Shown here piece by piece: positions 51,747-60,220 of a stretch of DNA of 64,000 bases. Position 1 is the first letter of the stretch; every line of letters starts with the position of its first letter. The position numbers were made by a program, and so were the translations under genes. The notes under the pieces are model-generated. The model did not search any database. It had not been told where the DNA came from and was given only the letters and a program-made list of their open reading frames with translations. Source of the stretch: Planctomycetota bacterium (lineage in GTDB: Bacteria; Planctomycetota; Planctomycetia; Planctomycetales; Planctomycetaceae); assembly GCA_023417655.1 (NCBI GenBank), contig JAEZFD010000006.1, forward strand, positions 54,279 through 118,278. The letters run 5' to 3'.

Positions 51747-52526
51747 TCACATTGTCCGAATGGTCATGCCGCCGTCGATCTTCAGAACCTGACCGGTCGC
51801 ATACGGAATCTCGCCGGAGACCAGCGTTCGGACCGCTTTCCCGACATCCTGCGTTTCTCCCCAGCGGCGCTGGAGCGTCAGCCCTTCAGAGATCAGTCGA
51901 TTGTATTTGTCTTCCACGCCGGCTGTCATATCGCTGCGGATCACACCGGGTCGAACTTCGAAGACATCGATCCCGTAATCCGCAAGCCGCGCTGCCCAAA
52001 GTTTCGTCGCCATCCCCAATGCAGCTTTCGTGAGACAATAGTCTCCGCGATTGGTGGAGACGAATTCACCAGAGATCGACGAGACGAAGACGACCGACCC
52101 GCGAAATGAATTGTCGGCCTCGTATTGACGGACCATCTCCCTCGCAAAGAGCTGCGTGAGGAAATACGGGCCTTTCAGATTCACATCAATCACGCGGTCG
52201 AACGAGTCTTCGTCGGCTTCAAGCAGATCCTTCCGCCCCGGGGACGTGATCCCGGCATTATTGATGAGGGCGGTGACCTCCCCGAACTCTGCCAGTGTCG
52301 CCTGAACAAGCCGTTGGCGGTCGTCTGAGTTTCCGATGTCCCCCTGACAATAGGCGACTGTGACCTGATGCTGAGATAACTCGCTGAGAACCTCCTGCAC
52401 CTGGTCCGCGGGACGGACTCCGTTCAACATCAGATTCCAGCCTGCGGCTGCCAGTTCCCGGGCAATCCCCAGTCCAATGCCTCGGGCTCCGCCCGTGATG
52501 ACAGCAACTCGTCGACTCGTCTTCAT
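51747..52526 (-). CDS. Short-chain dehydrogenase/reductase (FabG-like)
   Basis: 259 residues from the ATG at 52526; the frame extends upstream into the topoisomerase gene but that part is not SDR-like. The NAD(P) Rossmann motif TGGARGIGLGIARELA (about residues 11-26), NNAG (about 92), the catalytic serine in VFVSSISGEF and Tyr/Lys in YCLTKAAL are present. Such enzymes reduce or oxidise carbonyls on acyl or sugar groups. It is the last gene of the minus-strand run and the only one whose co-transcription with the topoisomerase is suggested by a gap of only 58 bases. The substrate is not evident. Confidence 0.88.
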   Translation of the reverse strand: MKTSRRVAVITGGARGIGLGIARELAAAGWNLMLNGVRPADQVQEVLSELSQHQVTVAYCQGDIGNSDDRQRLVQATLAEFGEVTALINNAGITSPGRKDLLEADEDSFDRVIDVNLKGPYFLTQLFAREMVRQYEADNSFRGSVVFVSSISGEFVSTNRGDYCLTKAALGMATKLWAARLADYGIDVFEVRPGVIRSDMTAGVEDKYNRLISEGLTLQRRWGETQDVGKAVRTLVSGEIPYATGQVLKIDGGMTIRTM

Positions 52527-52584
52527 CCTTCGGCTGCGCTCCTCTGCATTCAGATCGATCGACAGGGTCCCCAACACGTCAGGG

Positions 52585-54957
52585 TCAGGATTTCGCGGGA
52601 GTTTCTGACTCAATCGCAGACCAGTCGACCGGGACAATCTCATCCAGAATGATCTGTTTGATATTGGTCCGCTGACTGACTTTCACACCTTTGCCTCCGC
52701 GCGAGGTCACGGAGTATTTCATCTGACCGAAGCTCAAGGTTTTGTCGTGCTCGTTGATCACGCGCAGCACATCCCCCGGCCGCGACAGCCGTTTTGCTCC
52801 GAGGACGAAATCGCCTTCCGGTAATTTGATTCCACGGACTCCCTTCCCGGCACCAGACAGAATGGGAACGTCTGAGACCGAAAAGTGAATCAAGCGCGCT
52901 TGCTGAGAGATCAGGAACACGGTCTCTTCATCGTTCATCAGTTCGACATGGACAACACGATCCCCGTCAACGAGTCGACAATATCGACGCCCTGCCTTGG
53001 TTGATGCCTGACGGAAGGGACTCAGCGGAACTCGGGCGACGTTCCCCAGTGCGGTCACGACGAACAGGTAAGGACCGGGAGGAAAATCTTCGTATTCCAC
53101 GTCCTCGGGAGTAAACCGGGGATCGGTGGTCAGCGCCGAAACAATGGTGGAACCATCCGACATCTTGATGTGCTTGGAAAGCGGTTCCCCATAACCCGTC
53201 GAAGGGGGGATCTGCTCGACCGGCAGCGTAAACGCGACTCCATCACTGGAGAAGAAGATGAGATGATCCAGCGTCGATGCCGGGAGAACGCTGAGGACTG
53301 ATTCTCCTTCGCGTACACGCAGCTTATCAACGGACGAGATCTTGCCGAGTCGTCGCACCCAGGCTTCGGAAGAGAGCACCACGTTCGTGTTCTCTTTCAC
53401 GATGTACGCGGTTGGGTCGAACTCCGTGATTTCTTCGGAAGAACCGAGTGCTGTGCGTCGTTTCTCGGAGAACTCCTGCCCCAGGGCGTCGAGTTCCTTC
53501 TTCACTTCTCCCCAGAGCCGCTTGTCAGAAGCCAGAATCTTGCGAATGCGTTCAGCTTCGGTTTCTTTCTCTTCCAGCTCTTCACGGATCCGGCCAATTT
53601 CGAGCGAAGAGATCCGGTAAAGCTGCAGTTCGAGAATGGCATTCGCCTGAATTTCGTCCAGCGGGAAGGCCTTCATCAGCTTCTCGCAGGCATCCTGCTT
53701 CCCGGAACTCTGACGGATGATCTTCAAGGCCTTCTCCAGACCATCGAAGATAATGACGAATCCGCGGAGGATGTGAATCCGCTTCTCAAGCTGAGCGAGC
53801 AGATACTCGAACCGACGGCGGACTGTTGCGAACCGGAAGTTGAGGAAGTGCCGGAGGATCTCAACGAGATTACACCGCTGTGGCACCAGTACGCCGTGCT
53901 CATCTGGCACCAGACAGGTCGCGTTGAATGCGAAGTTGTCTTCCAGTCGGCTGTGCTTGTAGAGAAAGGCCATGACCGACTCAGGATCACTGCCTGGCTT
54001 CAGATGCAGAACAATCCGCAGCCCGAGTTCGCCACTCGACTCATCAGCGACATCAATCAGCTGCGGCAGCTTTCGGGAATCACGGATGTCTCCCAGCGAG
54101 TTCACCAGCGGACCCGTCTCGACGCCATAGGGAATCGAATAAATGACGATCCGGTTCGGGATTTCCTTGCGACCTTCCTTGTCGAGCCGCCATTCACTGC
54201 GGGTCTTGATTGAGCCCTTGCCGGTCTCGTAGATCTCGCGCAGTTCCTTTTTGTCCGTGACGACGCGGCCACCTAACGGGAAGTCAGGACCTTTGATGAA
54301 CTTCATCAACTGTTTGACGTCGGCATCCGGCGTATCGATGAGATGGCTGCAAGCCTGAATAACTTCGCCGAGATGATGGGGAGGGATGCTCGTCGCCATC
54401 CCGACCGCGATCCCCTGTGTTCCGTTCACTAGCAGGTTGGGGAACTGTGCCGGCAGCACGATCGGTTCTTCACGGACGCCGTCATACGTGGGACGCATGT
54501 CGACCGTCTGATAGCGAAGTTCGCCCATCAGACGTTCGGCGATTTTCGTCACGCGGGCTTCCGTGTATCGCTCTGCAGCGGCAACGAGCCCCATCAGGTT
54601 CCCGAAGTTCCCCTGACCGTCCACCAGCGGCATTCGCATGGTGAAGTCCTGGGCGAGTCGCACCATCGCTTCATAGACCGCGACTGTCCCGTGAGGGTGA
54701 TAGTTCCCGGTCGTATCCCCGACGATTTTGGCGCTTTTTCGGTACTTCGCATCTGCGGTCAGCCGCAGGTCTTCGTACATCGTGTACAGAATGCGACGCT
54801 GCACCGGCTTGAGACCGTCACGGACATCCGGCAACGCCCGTGACATGATCACAGACATTGCATAGTTCAGATAACGGCGGCGTGTTTCATCCGAGATCGA
54901 GACGAACTGGAGTTGATCTCCGTTCGACTCCGTAGTCGGGGTTCCGTTCCCGGTCAT
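52585..54957 (-). CDS. Type IIA DNA topoisomerase A subunit (GyrA/ParC-like)
   Basis: 790 residues from the ATG at 54957 (the frame opens at an in-frame TTG four codons earlier). The breakage-reunion core has QRRIL (Q53-L57) and the DNA-cleaving tyrosine Tyr131 in AAERYTEAR. The quinolone-contact stretch after HPHG reads TVAVYE: Thr91-Val92, with Val at the usual Ser and Glu96 at the usual Asp. The C-terminal propeller has several GRR/RVPL-type blades, and the GyrA-box position reads SRGGKG, one residue off the QRRGGKG consensus. No B subunit is adjacent. It may be a paralogue or ParC; naming as gyrA is not certain. Confidence 0.9.
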   Translation of the reverse strand: MTGNGTPTTESNGDQLQFVSISDETRRRYLNYAMSVIMSRALPDVRDGLKPVQRRILYTMYEDLRLTADAKYRKSAKIVGDTTGNYHPHGTVAVYEAMVRLAQDFTMRMPLVDGQGNFGNLMGLVAAAERYTEARVTKIAERLMGELRYQTVDMRPTYDGVREEPIVLPAQFPNLLVNGTQGIAVGMATSIPPHHLGEVIQACSHLIDTPDADVKQLMKFIKGPDFPLGGRVVTDKKELREIYETGKGSIKTRSEWRLDKEGRKEIPNRIVIYSIPYGVETGPLVNSLGDIRDSRKLPQLIDVADESSGELGLRIVLHLKPGSDPESVMAFLYKHSRLEDNFAFNATCLVPDEHGVLVPQRCNLVEILRHFLNFRFATVRRRFEYLLAQLEKRIHILRGFVIIFDGLEKALKIIRQSSGKQDACEKLMKAFPLDEIQANAILELQLYRISSLEIGRIREELEEKETEAERIRKILASDKRLWGEVKKELDALGQEFSEKRRTALGSSEEITEFDPTAYIVKENTNVVLSSEAWVRRLGKISSVDKLRVREGESVLSVLPASTLDHLIFFSSDGVAFTLPVEQIPPSTGYGEPLSKHIKMSDGSTIVSALTTDPRFTPEDVEYEDFPPGPYLFVVTALGNVARVPLSPFRQASTKAGRRYCRLVDGDRVVHVELMNDEETVFLISQQARLIHFSVSDVPILSGAGKGVRGIKLPEGDFVLGAKRLSRPGDVLRVINEHDKTLSFGQMKYSVTSRGGKGVKVSQRTNIKQIILDEIVPVDWSAIESETPAKS

Positions 54958-55203
54958 ATGACTCTTCAATTTGCAGGAAATATCTGTAAGACAGGAACAA
55001 CGGGACGGTCAATCATTGCGCAAAAGGCTTCGACCGCCGCGTGTTCTCTGGTGAATTTTTTCGAGGTTCTGGACGCGACGGTGAGCTGCTCGGCGTCCGG
55101 TTCTGGAATCTATGTGATAGTGAATCGGTCTGGTGGCAACAATCGTTTCCCTGATGAACTCAATGAAACCGGACGCCGCACGCTCCACCATATGAGCATG
55201 CCT

Positions 55204-55689
55204 TTAGTCGCGCAGCTGAATCCGGCAATGGGCCCACTGCCCGAAGTTTTCTTCGACCCGAATGGTCAGGGCCTTCAGGTTTTTCGTTTCCAGGCGGGAG
55301 AGAACGACCGTTCCGATCCAGTCTCCGATCAATTCGACGGTCGTTTGCTTGATCGGCAGCAGCACACATTCGTCCACCGGAAAGACCCAGCGTCGATCCG
55401 CATACTTCACTTCGGCTTCCCGCTCCTGAACATCGACATGAATTTCTGGATGCAGCAGCGGCAGCAGCATACGGTGATCGAGCGACTCACAGACGTGCTG
55501 CAATTCATCACGGAGCGCAATGAAATCGAAGACGAACCCATTCTCATCGAGTTCGCCTTCAACTTCGGCCGCCAGTCGGAAGTTGTGGCCGTGCAGTCGC
55601 TCGCAGAAATCACCAATCGTGATGAAATGCCCGGCCGAAAAAACGAGATGATCCTTCAGGACCTCGACCTTGAATGTCCGCGTGTGCAT
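55204..55689 (-). CDS. 6-pyruvoyl-tetrahydropterin synthase/QueD family protein
   Basis: 161 residues. Zinc-site histidines are present: His21 in FSAGHF, and His33 and His35 in LHGHNF. Catalytic Cys29 is in FCERLHGH, giving the family C-x3-HGH arrangement. QueD makes 6-carboxy-tetrahydropterin for queuosine; PTPS relatives make pyruvoyl-tetrahydropterin, and others feed folate or methanopterin synthesis. It does not sit with other queuosine genes but 39 bases after the CitG-like gene, so a special pterin cofactor is possible. The exact reaction cannot be read. Confidence 0.88.
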   Translation of the reverse strand: MHTRTFKVEVLKDHLVFSAGHFITIGDFCERLHGHNFRLAAEVEGELDENGFVFDFIALRDELQHVCESLDHRMLLPLLHPEIHVDVQEREAEVKYADRRWVFPVDECVLLPIKQTTVELIGDWIGTVVLSRLETKNLKALTIRVEENFGQWAHCRIQLRD

Positions 55690-55728
55690 CCTGTTTCTTT
55701 TCTCGAAAAGTTGGTTCCAGTTTCTAGT

Positions 55729-56598
55729 TCAATGCCCGACGTCGATTTCCGCTGGTGGCTGCCACATTCCGTCGCGGATTACGGCGAACAGGATCGCCGC
55801 GATCAGGTCGGCAGTCGTCCCCGGATTCCGCCGATGGCCATCGGCCCGCAGCCAGCGATCGAACTCCACAAGTCCGTCAGGGAAGTCTGGCTTCTCCCCC
55901 TCCAAAAGTTCTTGGGCGCGTCGCTGTGACTCGAGAGCAACCGCCTCGCCGCATTTACGGGCGATCAGCGAGTCCGGGAATTCCGCCATCAGCGACAATT
56001 GCGTCCAGATGATCGCCTCATTCCACGACGGCACCGTTTGGACCGCTTCCATAAAAATCTGACGCCCGAACCCGAGCACGATTTCGAAATTCGTCACGTA
56101 CTGTTTCGCGATCAGATCCCGATGGGCACCAAGTCGCATTGCTTCGATGAGCGACAATTCTGGCGGTGACGAGACGTCCTGTTCATCTACGCGTCCAAGT
56201 CCGCCGGGGCTGGCGAGACGGATTGCTTCGTAAACGGCAAATGCATCCGTCATGTCGAGAGAGTTCAGGACCTCTCGAATTCCCAACGGTAATGCAGTGC
56301 CTGCTGGAATCGCGGCCAACGGAGCGAGCAGCAGGATCATGCCCAGGTTGGTGTTGGTGCGAACCCGCTCGCGAGTTGCTCTTACCGATTCGAGAATCGT
56401 GTTGCCAATACCCAGTTTCTCAGCAGTGGCAAGAACCGGAGCCGCCACTTCTGCAGAGCGAACAAAGTCTTCAAAAGTCGTATCGACGAATGACGCCCCG
56501 GGGTGAACATTCCCAGGCTTTCTTGCGGCACACTCCATCAGACAAGCCGTCCGAATTTGATCAGCGAGATCGCGTGTCGAAAGTGACAGCGTGAACAA
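55729..56598 (-). CDS. Triphosphoribosyl-dephospho-CoA synthase (CitG/MdcB) family protein
   Basis: 289 residues with the family start ACLMECAARKPGNVHPGASF (about residues 18-37), an ATP-binding block rich in Lys/Pro/Gly-Asn, TNTNLGMILLLAPLA and a long helical domain. In known members the reaction makes the prosthetic group precursor of citrate or malonate lyase ACPs. No lyase genes are near, and related proteins also occur in pterin-linked C1 clusters of some bacteria, from memory. The spacing of 57 bases from the ferredoxin-like gene and 39 bases to the pterin gene supports a shared operon. Confidence 0.82.
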   Translation of the reverse strand: MFTLSLSTRDLADQIRTACLMECAARKPGNVHPGASFVDTTFEDFVRSAEVAAPVLATAEKLGIGNTILESVRATRERVRTNTNLGMILLLAPLAAIPAGTALPLGIREVLNSLDMTDAFAVYEAIRLASPGGLGRVDEQDVSSPPELSLIEAMRLGAHRDLIAKQYVTNFEIVLGFGRQIFMEAVQTVPSWNEAIIWTQLSLMAEFPDSLIARKCGEAVALESQRRAQELLEGEKPDFPDGLVEFDRWLRADGHRRNPGTTADLIAAILFAVIRDGMWQPPAEIDVGH

Positions 56599-56655
56599 TG
56601 AGATCTCCCTGTCGTAACCGGATCTGTTTCGGAGTTCGCCGCAGCAAGCAATTTG

Positions 56656-57678
56656 CTAGAAGTCCAGTGCGTCAAACTGATCCATCAGACGATCAAGATC
56701 ATCGCGCGGCCCGTTCTCCCGATTTGTCTGTCGACGAGGGATCCCGACCGACATTCCCACGGCGTCACGACCATCGCGAAGTAACTCGATATCCCGCTCG
56801 GCCACCGCGAGTTCAAGAGCGTTCTTCCCCGAACCGCCTCCGAAGAGAACCGACAAATCGATCTTAAGCCCCGCGATCTCGCCCTCAGCGCCGGCGATGG
56901 CAGGCGTTTTATGCTGCGGGAAGATAATCGCATTCTCTGGACAGACACGACTGCAGGCGGGGCATCCCTTTTTGCACTGATCCTGCGACTCGACCAGAAT
57001 ACGTTCCTGATGGTCCAAGCCGTAGACGCCAAACAGGCAGAAATCGATGCACTCCATGCAATTCGTGCAGCGACTGTAATCAATGACCGGATACCAGCGA
57101 CGCCGGGGAGGTGCTTCATCCTGTGGAGAGGGGACTGCAAAGTCTGCGTCACCCGGCCGAGGAGCGAGGTAGCGCTCCAGTTGTTCTTTTTGTGGATGCC
57201 CCTGAATCCACGAAGTCAGTTCCTCAATCCGAGCACTGCTTTGAATGATGCGTTTGATTTCTTCGACATAGGCATCGGGCTCCGCCGAGACACGGAGATC
57301 AATGCAGTAGATCTTCCGATCAGGGACTTCGATCGATCCGATTGCGTCGGGGTATTCTTTGTCCTCAGCCTCGGCATCGTCGTCGGCCTCTTCGACCAGC
57401 AGACTCTCGCCTTCTTGACCACGAATCCCCTGACGATCGAGCACCCATCGCGAAGCGCGGGGATAGAGCCAAGCCAAGACGGCCAGATCACCGGGAATGG
57501 CCTTCAGAAACTGAAGGCCGGAATGGTCACCCGTCAAGTCGTAGAGATGCGGGACCAGTGAGACCTGCACGCCGTCAATTTCGGCGAGGGACAGAGCGAG
57601 CTGTTCTTCCAGACGCCGCTGAGCAGGGTTCTTGCTCTGGCCTTGCGAAATCACAACGGTGAACGTGTTTCTGGCCAT
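56656..57678 (-). CDS. Two-cluster ferredoxin-like protein with a novel N-terminal domain
   Basis: 340 residues. The last third has two 4Fe-4S motifs: CTNCMECIDFCLFGVYG (about residues 202-218) and CKKGCPACSRVCPENA (about 236-251). These look like a typical 2[4Fe-4S] ferredoxin. The N-terminal 190 residues hold a region that begins FTVVISQGQSKNPAQRRLEEQLA and contains an acidic linker (EEADDDAEAEDKEYPD); I do not recognise a named domain there. It probably transfers electrons to a partner enzyme that is not obvious in the neighbourhood. It follows the lipoyl-protein gene by 100 bases. Confidence 0.8.
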   Translation of the reverse strand: MARNTFTVVISQGQSKNPAQRRLEEQLALSLAEIDGVQVSLVPHLYDLTGDHSGLQFLKAIPGDLAVLAWLYPRASRWVLDRQGIRGQEGESLLVEEADDDAEAEDKEYPDAIGSIEVPDRKIYCIDLRVSAEPDAYVEEIKRIIQSSARIEELTSWIQGHPQKEQLERYLAPRPGDADFAVPSPQDEAPPRRRWYPVIDYSRCTNCMECIDFCLFGVYGLDHQERILVESQDQCKKGCPACSRVCPENAIIFPQHKTPAIAGAEGEIAGLKIDLSVLFGGGSGKNALELAVAERDIELLRDGRDAVGMSVGIPRRQTNRENGPRDDLDRLMDQFDALDF

Positions 57679-57778
57679 GTGAGCAATGCGGAACGAGAAG
57701 TCGGACGACGCGTTTCAGCTCTTAAGTTGAACGAGGATGAGCGAGATCTCTGATTCTCGACTCTCCAGCAGCGGGCGG

Positions 57779-58246
57779 TCAACCTTCATTGATCTGACCT
57801 TTGATCATCCGCTGAGTTTCATCCCATTTTGTTCCGAGGAACGTGACGTATTCCTCTGGCGACATGAAGGCCGCGTCGGTGTCGAAGTGATAGAGCCAGC
57901 CGAGCCCATAACCATCGGTATTAATGGTGCTGGGGTCATCAAGCAAAAGCGAGTTAAACTCAAGAATCCGTCCGTCAGACGGCGGGAACAGACTGGAGAC
58001 CGCCTTGGAACTCTCGACCTGTCCGATCTCCTGCTTCAGCTTGACGGGCGTCTGCGGATCAACCGACCAGTCGAGAAAATAAACGTCCTGCAGCAAGCGA
58101 ACAGAGAAGGCCGTCAAGCCGACCCGAAATCCCCCCGGGCCCGGTTGAACCCAATGGTGATTTCGGGCATACATCCGATCCCGCGGAATGCGAGCCCGGT
58201 ATTCTCCCATCTGGAAAACCAGGTCGTCGGAGCGGGATGAATCCAT
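57779..58246 (-). CDS. gcvH: Orphan glycine-cleavage H-protein-like lipoyl carrier
   Basis: 155 residues. The lipoyl domain is recognisable from FRVGLTAFSVRLLQDVYFLDW and the attachment site Lys81 in VESSKAVSSLFPP. The following DGRILEFNSLLLDDPSTINTDGYGLGWL matches the H-protein end. It could carry a lipoyl arm for the glycine cleavage system or for a different lipoyl-using complex. No gcvT or gcvP is in the window. It is transcribed toward the ferredoxin-like gene and follows a FabZ-like gene by 69 bases. Use of the name gcvH refers to family, not proven role. Confidence 0.82.
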   Translation of the reverse strand: MDSSRSDDLVFQMGEYRARIPRDRMYARNHHWVQPGPGGFRVGLTAFSVRLLQDVYFLDWSVDPQTPVKLKQEIGQVESSKAVSSLFPPSDGRILEFNSLLLDDPSTINTDGYGLGWLYHFDTDAAFMSPEEYVTFLGTKWDETQRMIKGQINEG

Positions 58247-58315
58247 AAACTTCTTACCGATCTTCGGGATCGAGGACGTTGGAGAAGCGACCGCGTCTGA
58301 GCTTCGGCCAGCAGC

Positions 58316-58789
58316 TTATTGCTGCATCCGGGCTTCGGCGAGCAGGGCAGCAAAACCGTCTTCGACCACATTCTTCTGATTGACTCGAACTGAGACTCCG
58401 GCGTCGGCCTCTCGCAGGTTGGCGAAGACGATTTCTCCTTCAGCAACCAGCTCGTCACCGCAATGAGCGGTCACGTGGGCCATTCCCCCTTCTTCCCGGG
58501 ACTCGAGCAGCTTCGCAGAGTAGATCAGCTGGTCACCAGGACGGGCGGGGCGGTGCGAAACGAATTTCGGCACTTTGGCGAGGAACACCAGATATTTGAA
58601 CTGCTGCGATTCCCCCAGCAGAATTCCGCCGGTCTGGGCCATCCCTTCCATGATCAGGGAGGCCGGCATCATCGGGTTGCCGGGGAAGTGGTCGTGCAGG
58701 TGTTCTTCAGACAACGACACATTTTTGACGGATTTCGCAGACTCTCCGCTTTTGAATTCGAGGAAGCGATCGATCCAGAACCAACGCAT
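58316..58789 (-). CDS. FabZ-like 3-hydroxyacyl-ACP dehydratase, second copy
   Basis: 157 residues with a hot-dog fold. The active-site block HFPGNPMMPASLIMEGMAQTGG (about residues 34-55) keeps the catalytic His and the Glu in MEGMAQ. It has the same N-terminal opening as the copy at 61046-61531 (IDRFLEFKSGES against IDQITDLKPGES). It dehydrates 3-hydroxyacyl-ACP, probably on the ACP encoded upstream. The 480 bases to the ACP gene include no other gene, so the unit may be transcribed separately. Confidence 0.88.
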   Translation of the reverse strand: MRWFWIDRFLEFKSGESAKSVKNVSLSEEHLHDHFPGNPMMPASLIMEGMAQTGGILLGESQQFKYLVFLAKVPKFVSHRPARPGDQLIYSAKLLESREEGGMAHVTAHCGDELVAEGEIVFANLREADAGVSVRVNQKNVVEDGFAALLAEARMQQ

Positions 58790-59270
58790 ATCTCTCTCCC
58801 GAATTCCTCTGCTAAATCAACTGCTTCCGTCAACTGCGGTTCAGTAAATCAAACGGGTTCCAGGTACTGTCGACACGATCCTGATGGAGGCTCCATCAGT
58901 AACAAACCGGTCCGACCGTCAACTCTTTGGTCGCAATTCGCTTGCATAATCTGTTCCTGGTCCGATCCCGTGAGATCCCAAAGGATTTCACGTCGACCGG
59001 AACCAGTGATCAGCGCAGGCGAGCTGCGCGTCTCTATCAATTTCCCTTGAAACAGACGGAGCCGCACGGTCACCCAGTACGGCTGCTGTCGCTCGTCATT
59101 GCACTGCTTTTCGGCCGCCTCTGAAACCAGGTCTGCGACGGTACGATTGACCGCCGGCGCGAACCGGATTCCAGAGACACTGTCTGTCTCAGCAATGGCA
59201 ACATCTCCGGTGCCGACACCTTGTGTCTCCCCAAGGAAACAGAAGGTTCAGCGACAACCGGGACGTTCAA
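58790..59270. other. Intergenic region between FabZ-like and ACP genes
   Basis: About 480 bases on the minus-strand run with small open frames on both strands that look like chance. No terminator or clear promoter was found. Confidence 0.35.
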
Positions 59271-59654
59271 CTAGATCTTGGATCCGATGAACTTGCAGAT
59301 CATCTCGACCGTGAACAGATCCGGAATATTTTCGACCTTTGGATTCGCTGCGAGCTTGTCGACGTCAGCGTGTGGCATCCGGGTGCGGAGTTCCGTGATC
59401 CCGGCTTCGGTGACTTTGCCGTCCTTGATGAAACCGGCTTCAGCCGAAGCAAGGTTCTCTGGGAAGAGTTCGCCGCGGGGAATCTTGATGTCGAAAGTCT
59501 TCTCGAGGCGGAAGACGATGTCGAGGAAATCGATCGACTCGGCTCCCAGATCACCGATCAATGTTGCTTCGGGCGTCACTTCATCATCATCGACACCCAG
59601 GGCATCGACCAGCACTTCGCGGACGCTGTCAAAGATTTCTTCTTGACTGGGCAT
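59271..59654 (-). CDS. Acyl carrier protein with an unusual internal insertion
   Basis: 127 residues where most bacterial ACPs have about 78. The first part is a standard ACP: EIFDSVREVLVDAL, then the phosphopantetheine site Ser40 in LGAESIDFLDIVFRLEKTF. After DIKIPRGELFP comes an insertion of about 45 residues (ENLASAEAGFIKDGKVTEAGITELR...), before the last helix (PDLFTVEMICKFIGSKI). Such a long ACP could serve special fatty acids, as AcpXL does for very long chains in rhizobia, though the sequences are not the same. It lies between FabG and a FabZ-like protein, so it is likely their carrier. Confidence 0.88.
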   Translation of the reverse strand: MPSQEEIFDSVREVLVDALGVDDDEVTPEATLIGDLGAESIDFLDIVFRLEKTFDIKIPRGELFPENLASAEAGFIKDGKVTEAGITELRTRMPHADVDKLAANPKVENIPDLFTVEMICKFIGSKI

Positions 59655-60220
59655 TTTCGCTTTAACTCCAATGGTTAATGTTCAGGCGCCAACCGCCTGA
59701 AGATATCACCGATTACCCCAACCGGTGCGAACCACAACCGTCGGAAGACGACGATCGCAATTCTTTCTGAATCTCAGGGTTGAATGCGTTCCACTCGCAA
59801 ATCGGGAATACCCCATTCCCGGCTCAACCCTGGATTTCGATCTCGCGAGCCGTGTGGAGCTGATTCCTCCCGGTTCCCCGGCGGATGAAGCCTCCCACAG
59901 TTTTCGAGTCGCGGCTGTCGGTCTGCCTTCGAAGGTTGTTTAACATTCCCAAGAATGAGCGCTCGTGCCAATTCCGGGGTAGCAGGTCTCGAAGAACAAC
60001 AGGCAACCGATCATCGCTGATCATATCGGTTCAATAGTGCTGCGGAAACATTTCCGTTTTCCGGGGAGCGAAAAAAACCGCAGACTTCCGCGACAGGTTG
60101 CCCGGGTAAATTGGTGTTTTCGCGTAGAACTTCCCAGTCTCCGACTGGATTCCCCGCCAGAATATAGGAACTTTTCCTAAAATCGAGACTCCACACCCCG
60201 AGGGCGGGAATCCCCCAACA
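59655..60220. other. Intergenic region upstream of the ACP gene
   Basis: About 565 bases between fabG and the ACP gene on the minus strand. A perfect dyad TAGGAA-CTT-TTCCTA lies at 60165-60179. No gene is evident and no promoter could be fixed. Confidence 0.35.
60165..60179. promoter_or_regulatory. Perfect dyad between fabG and the ACP gene
   Basis: TAGGAA-CTT-TTCCTA is a 6-base-arm inverted repeat 42 bases after the fabG stop. It could bind a regulator of the acyl-carrier genes. It is too short to be a terminator on its own. Confidence 0.3.

Noticed and set aside
54913..55929. 338-residue plus-strand open frame
   Set aside because: Antisense to the PTPS-like gene and parts of its neighbours; no protein-like motifs.
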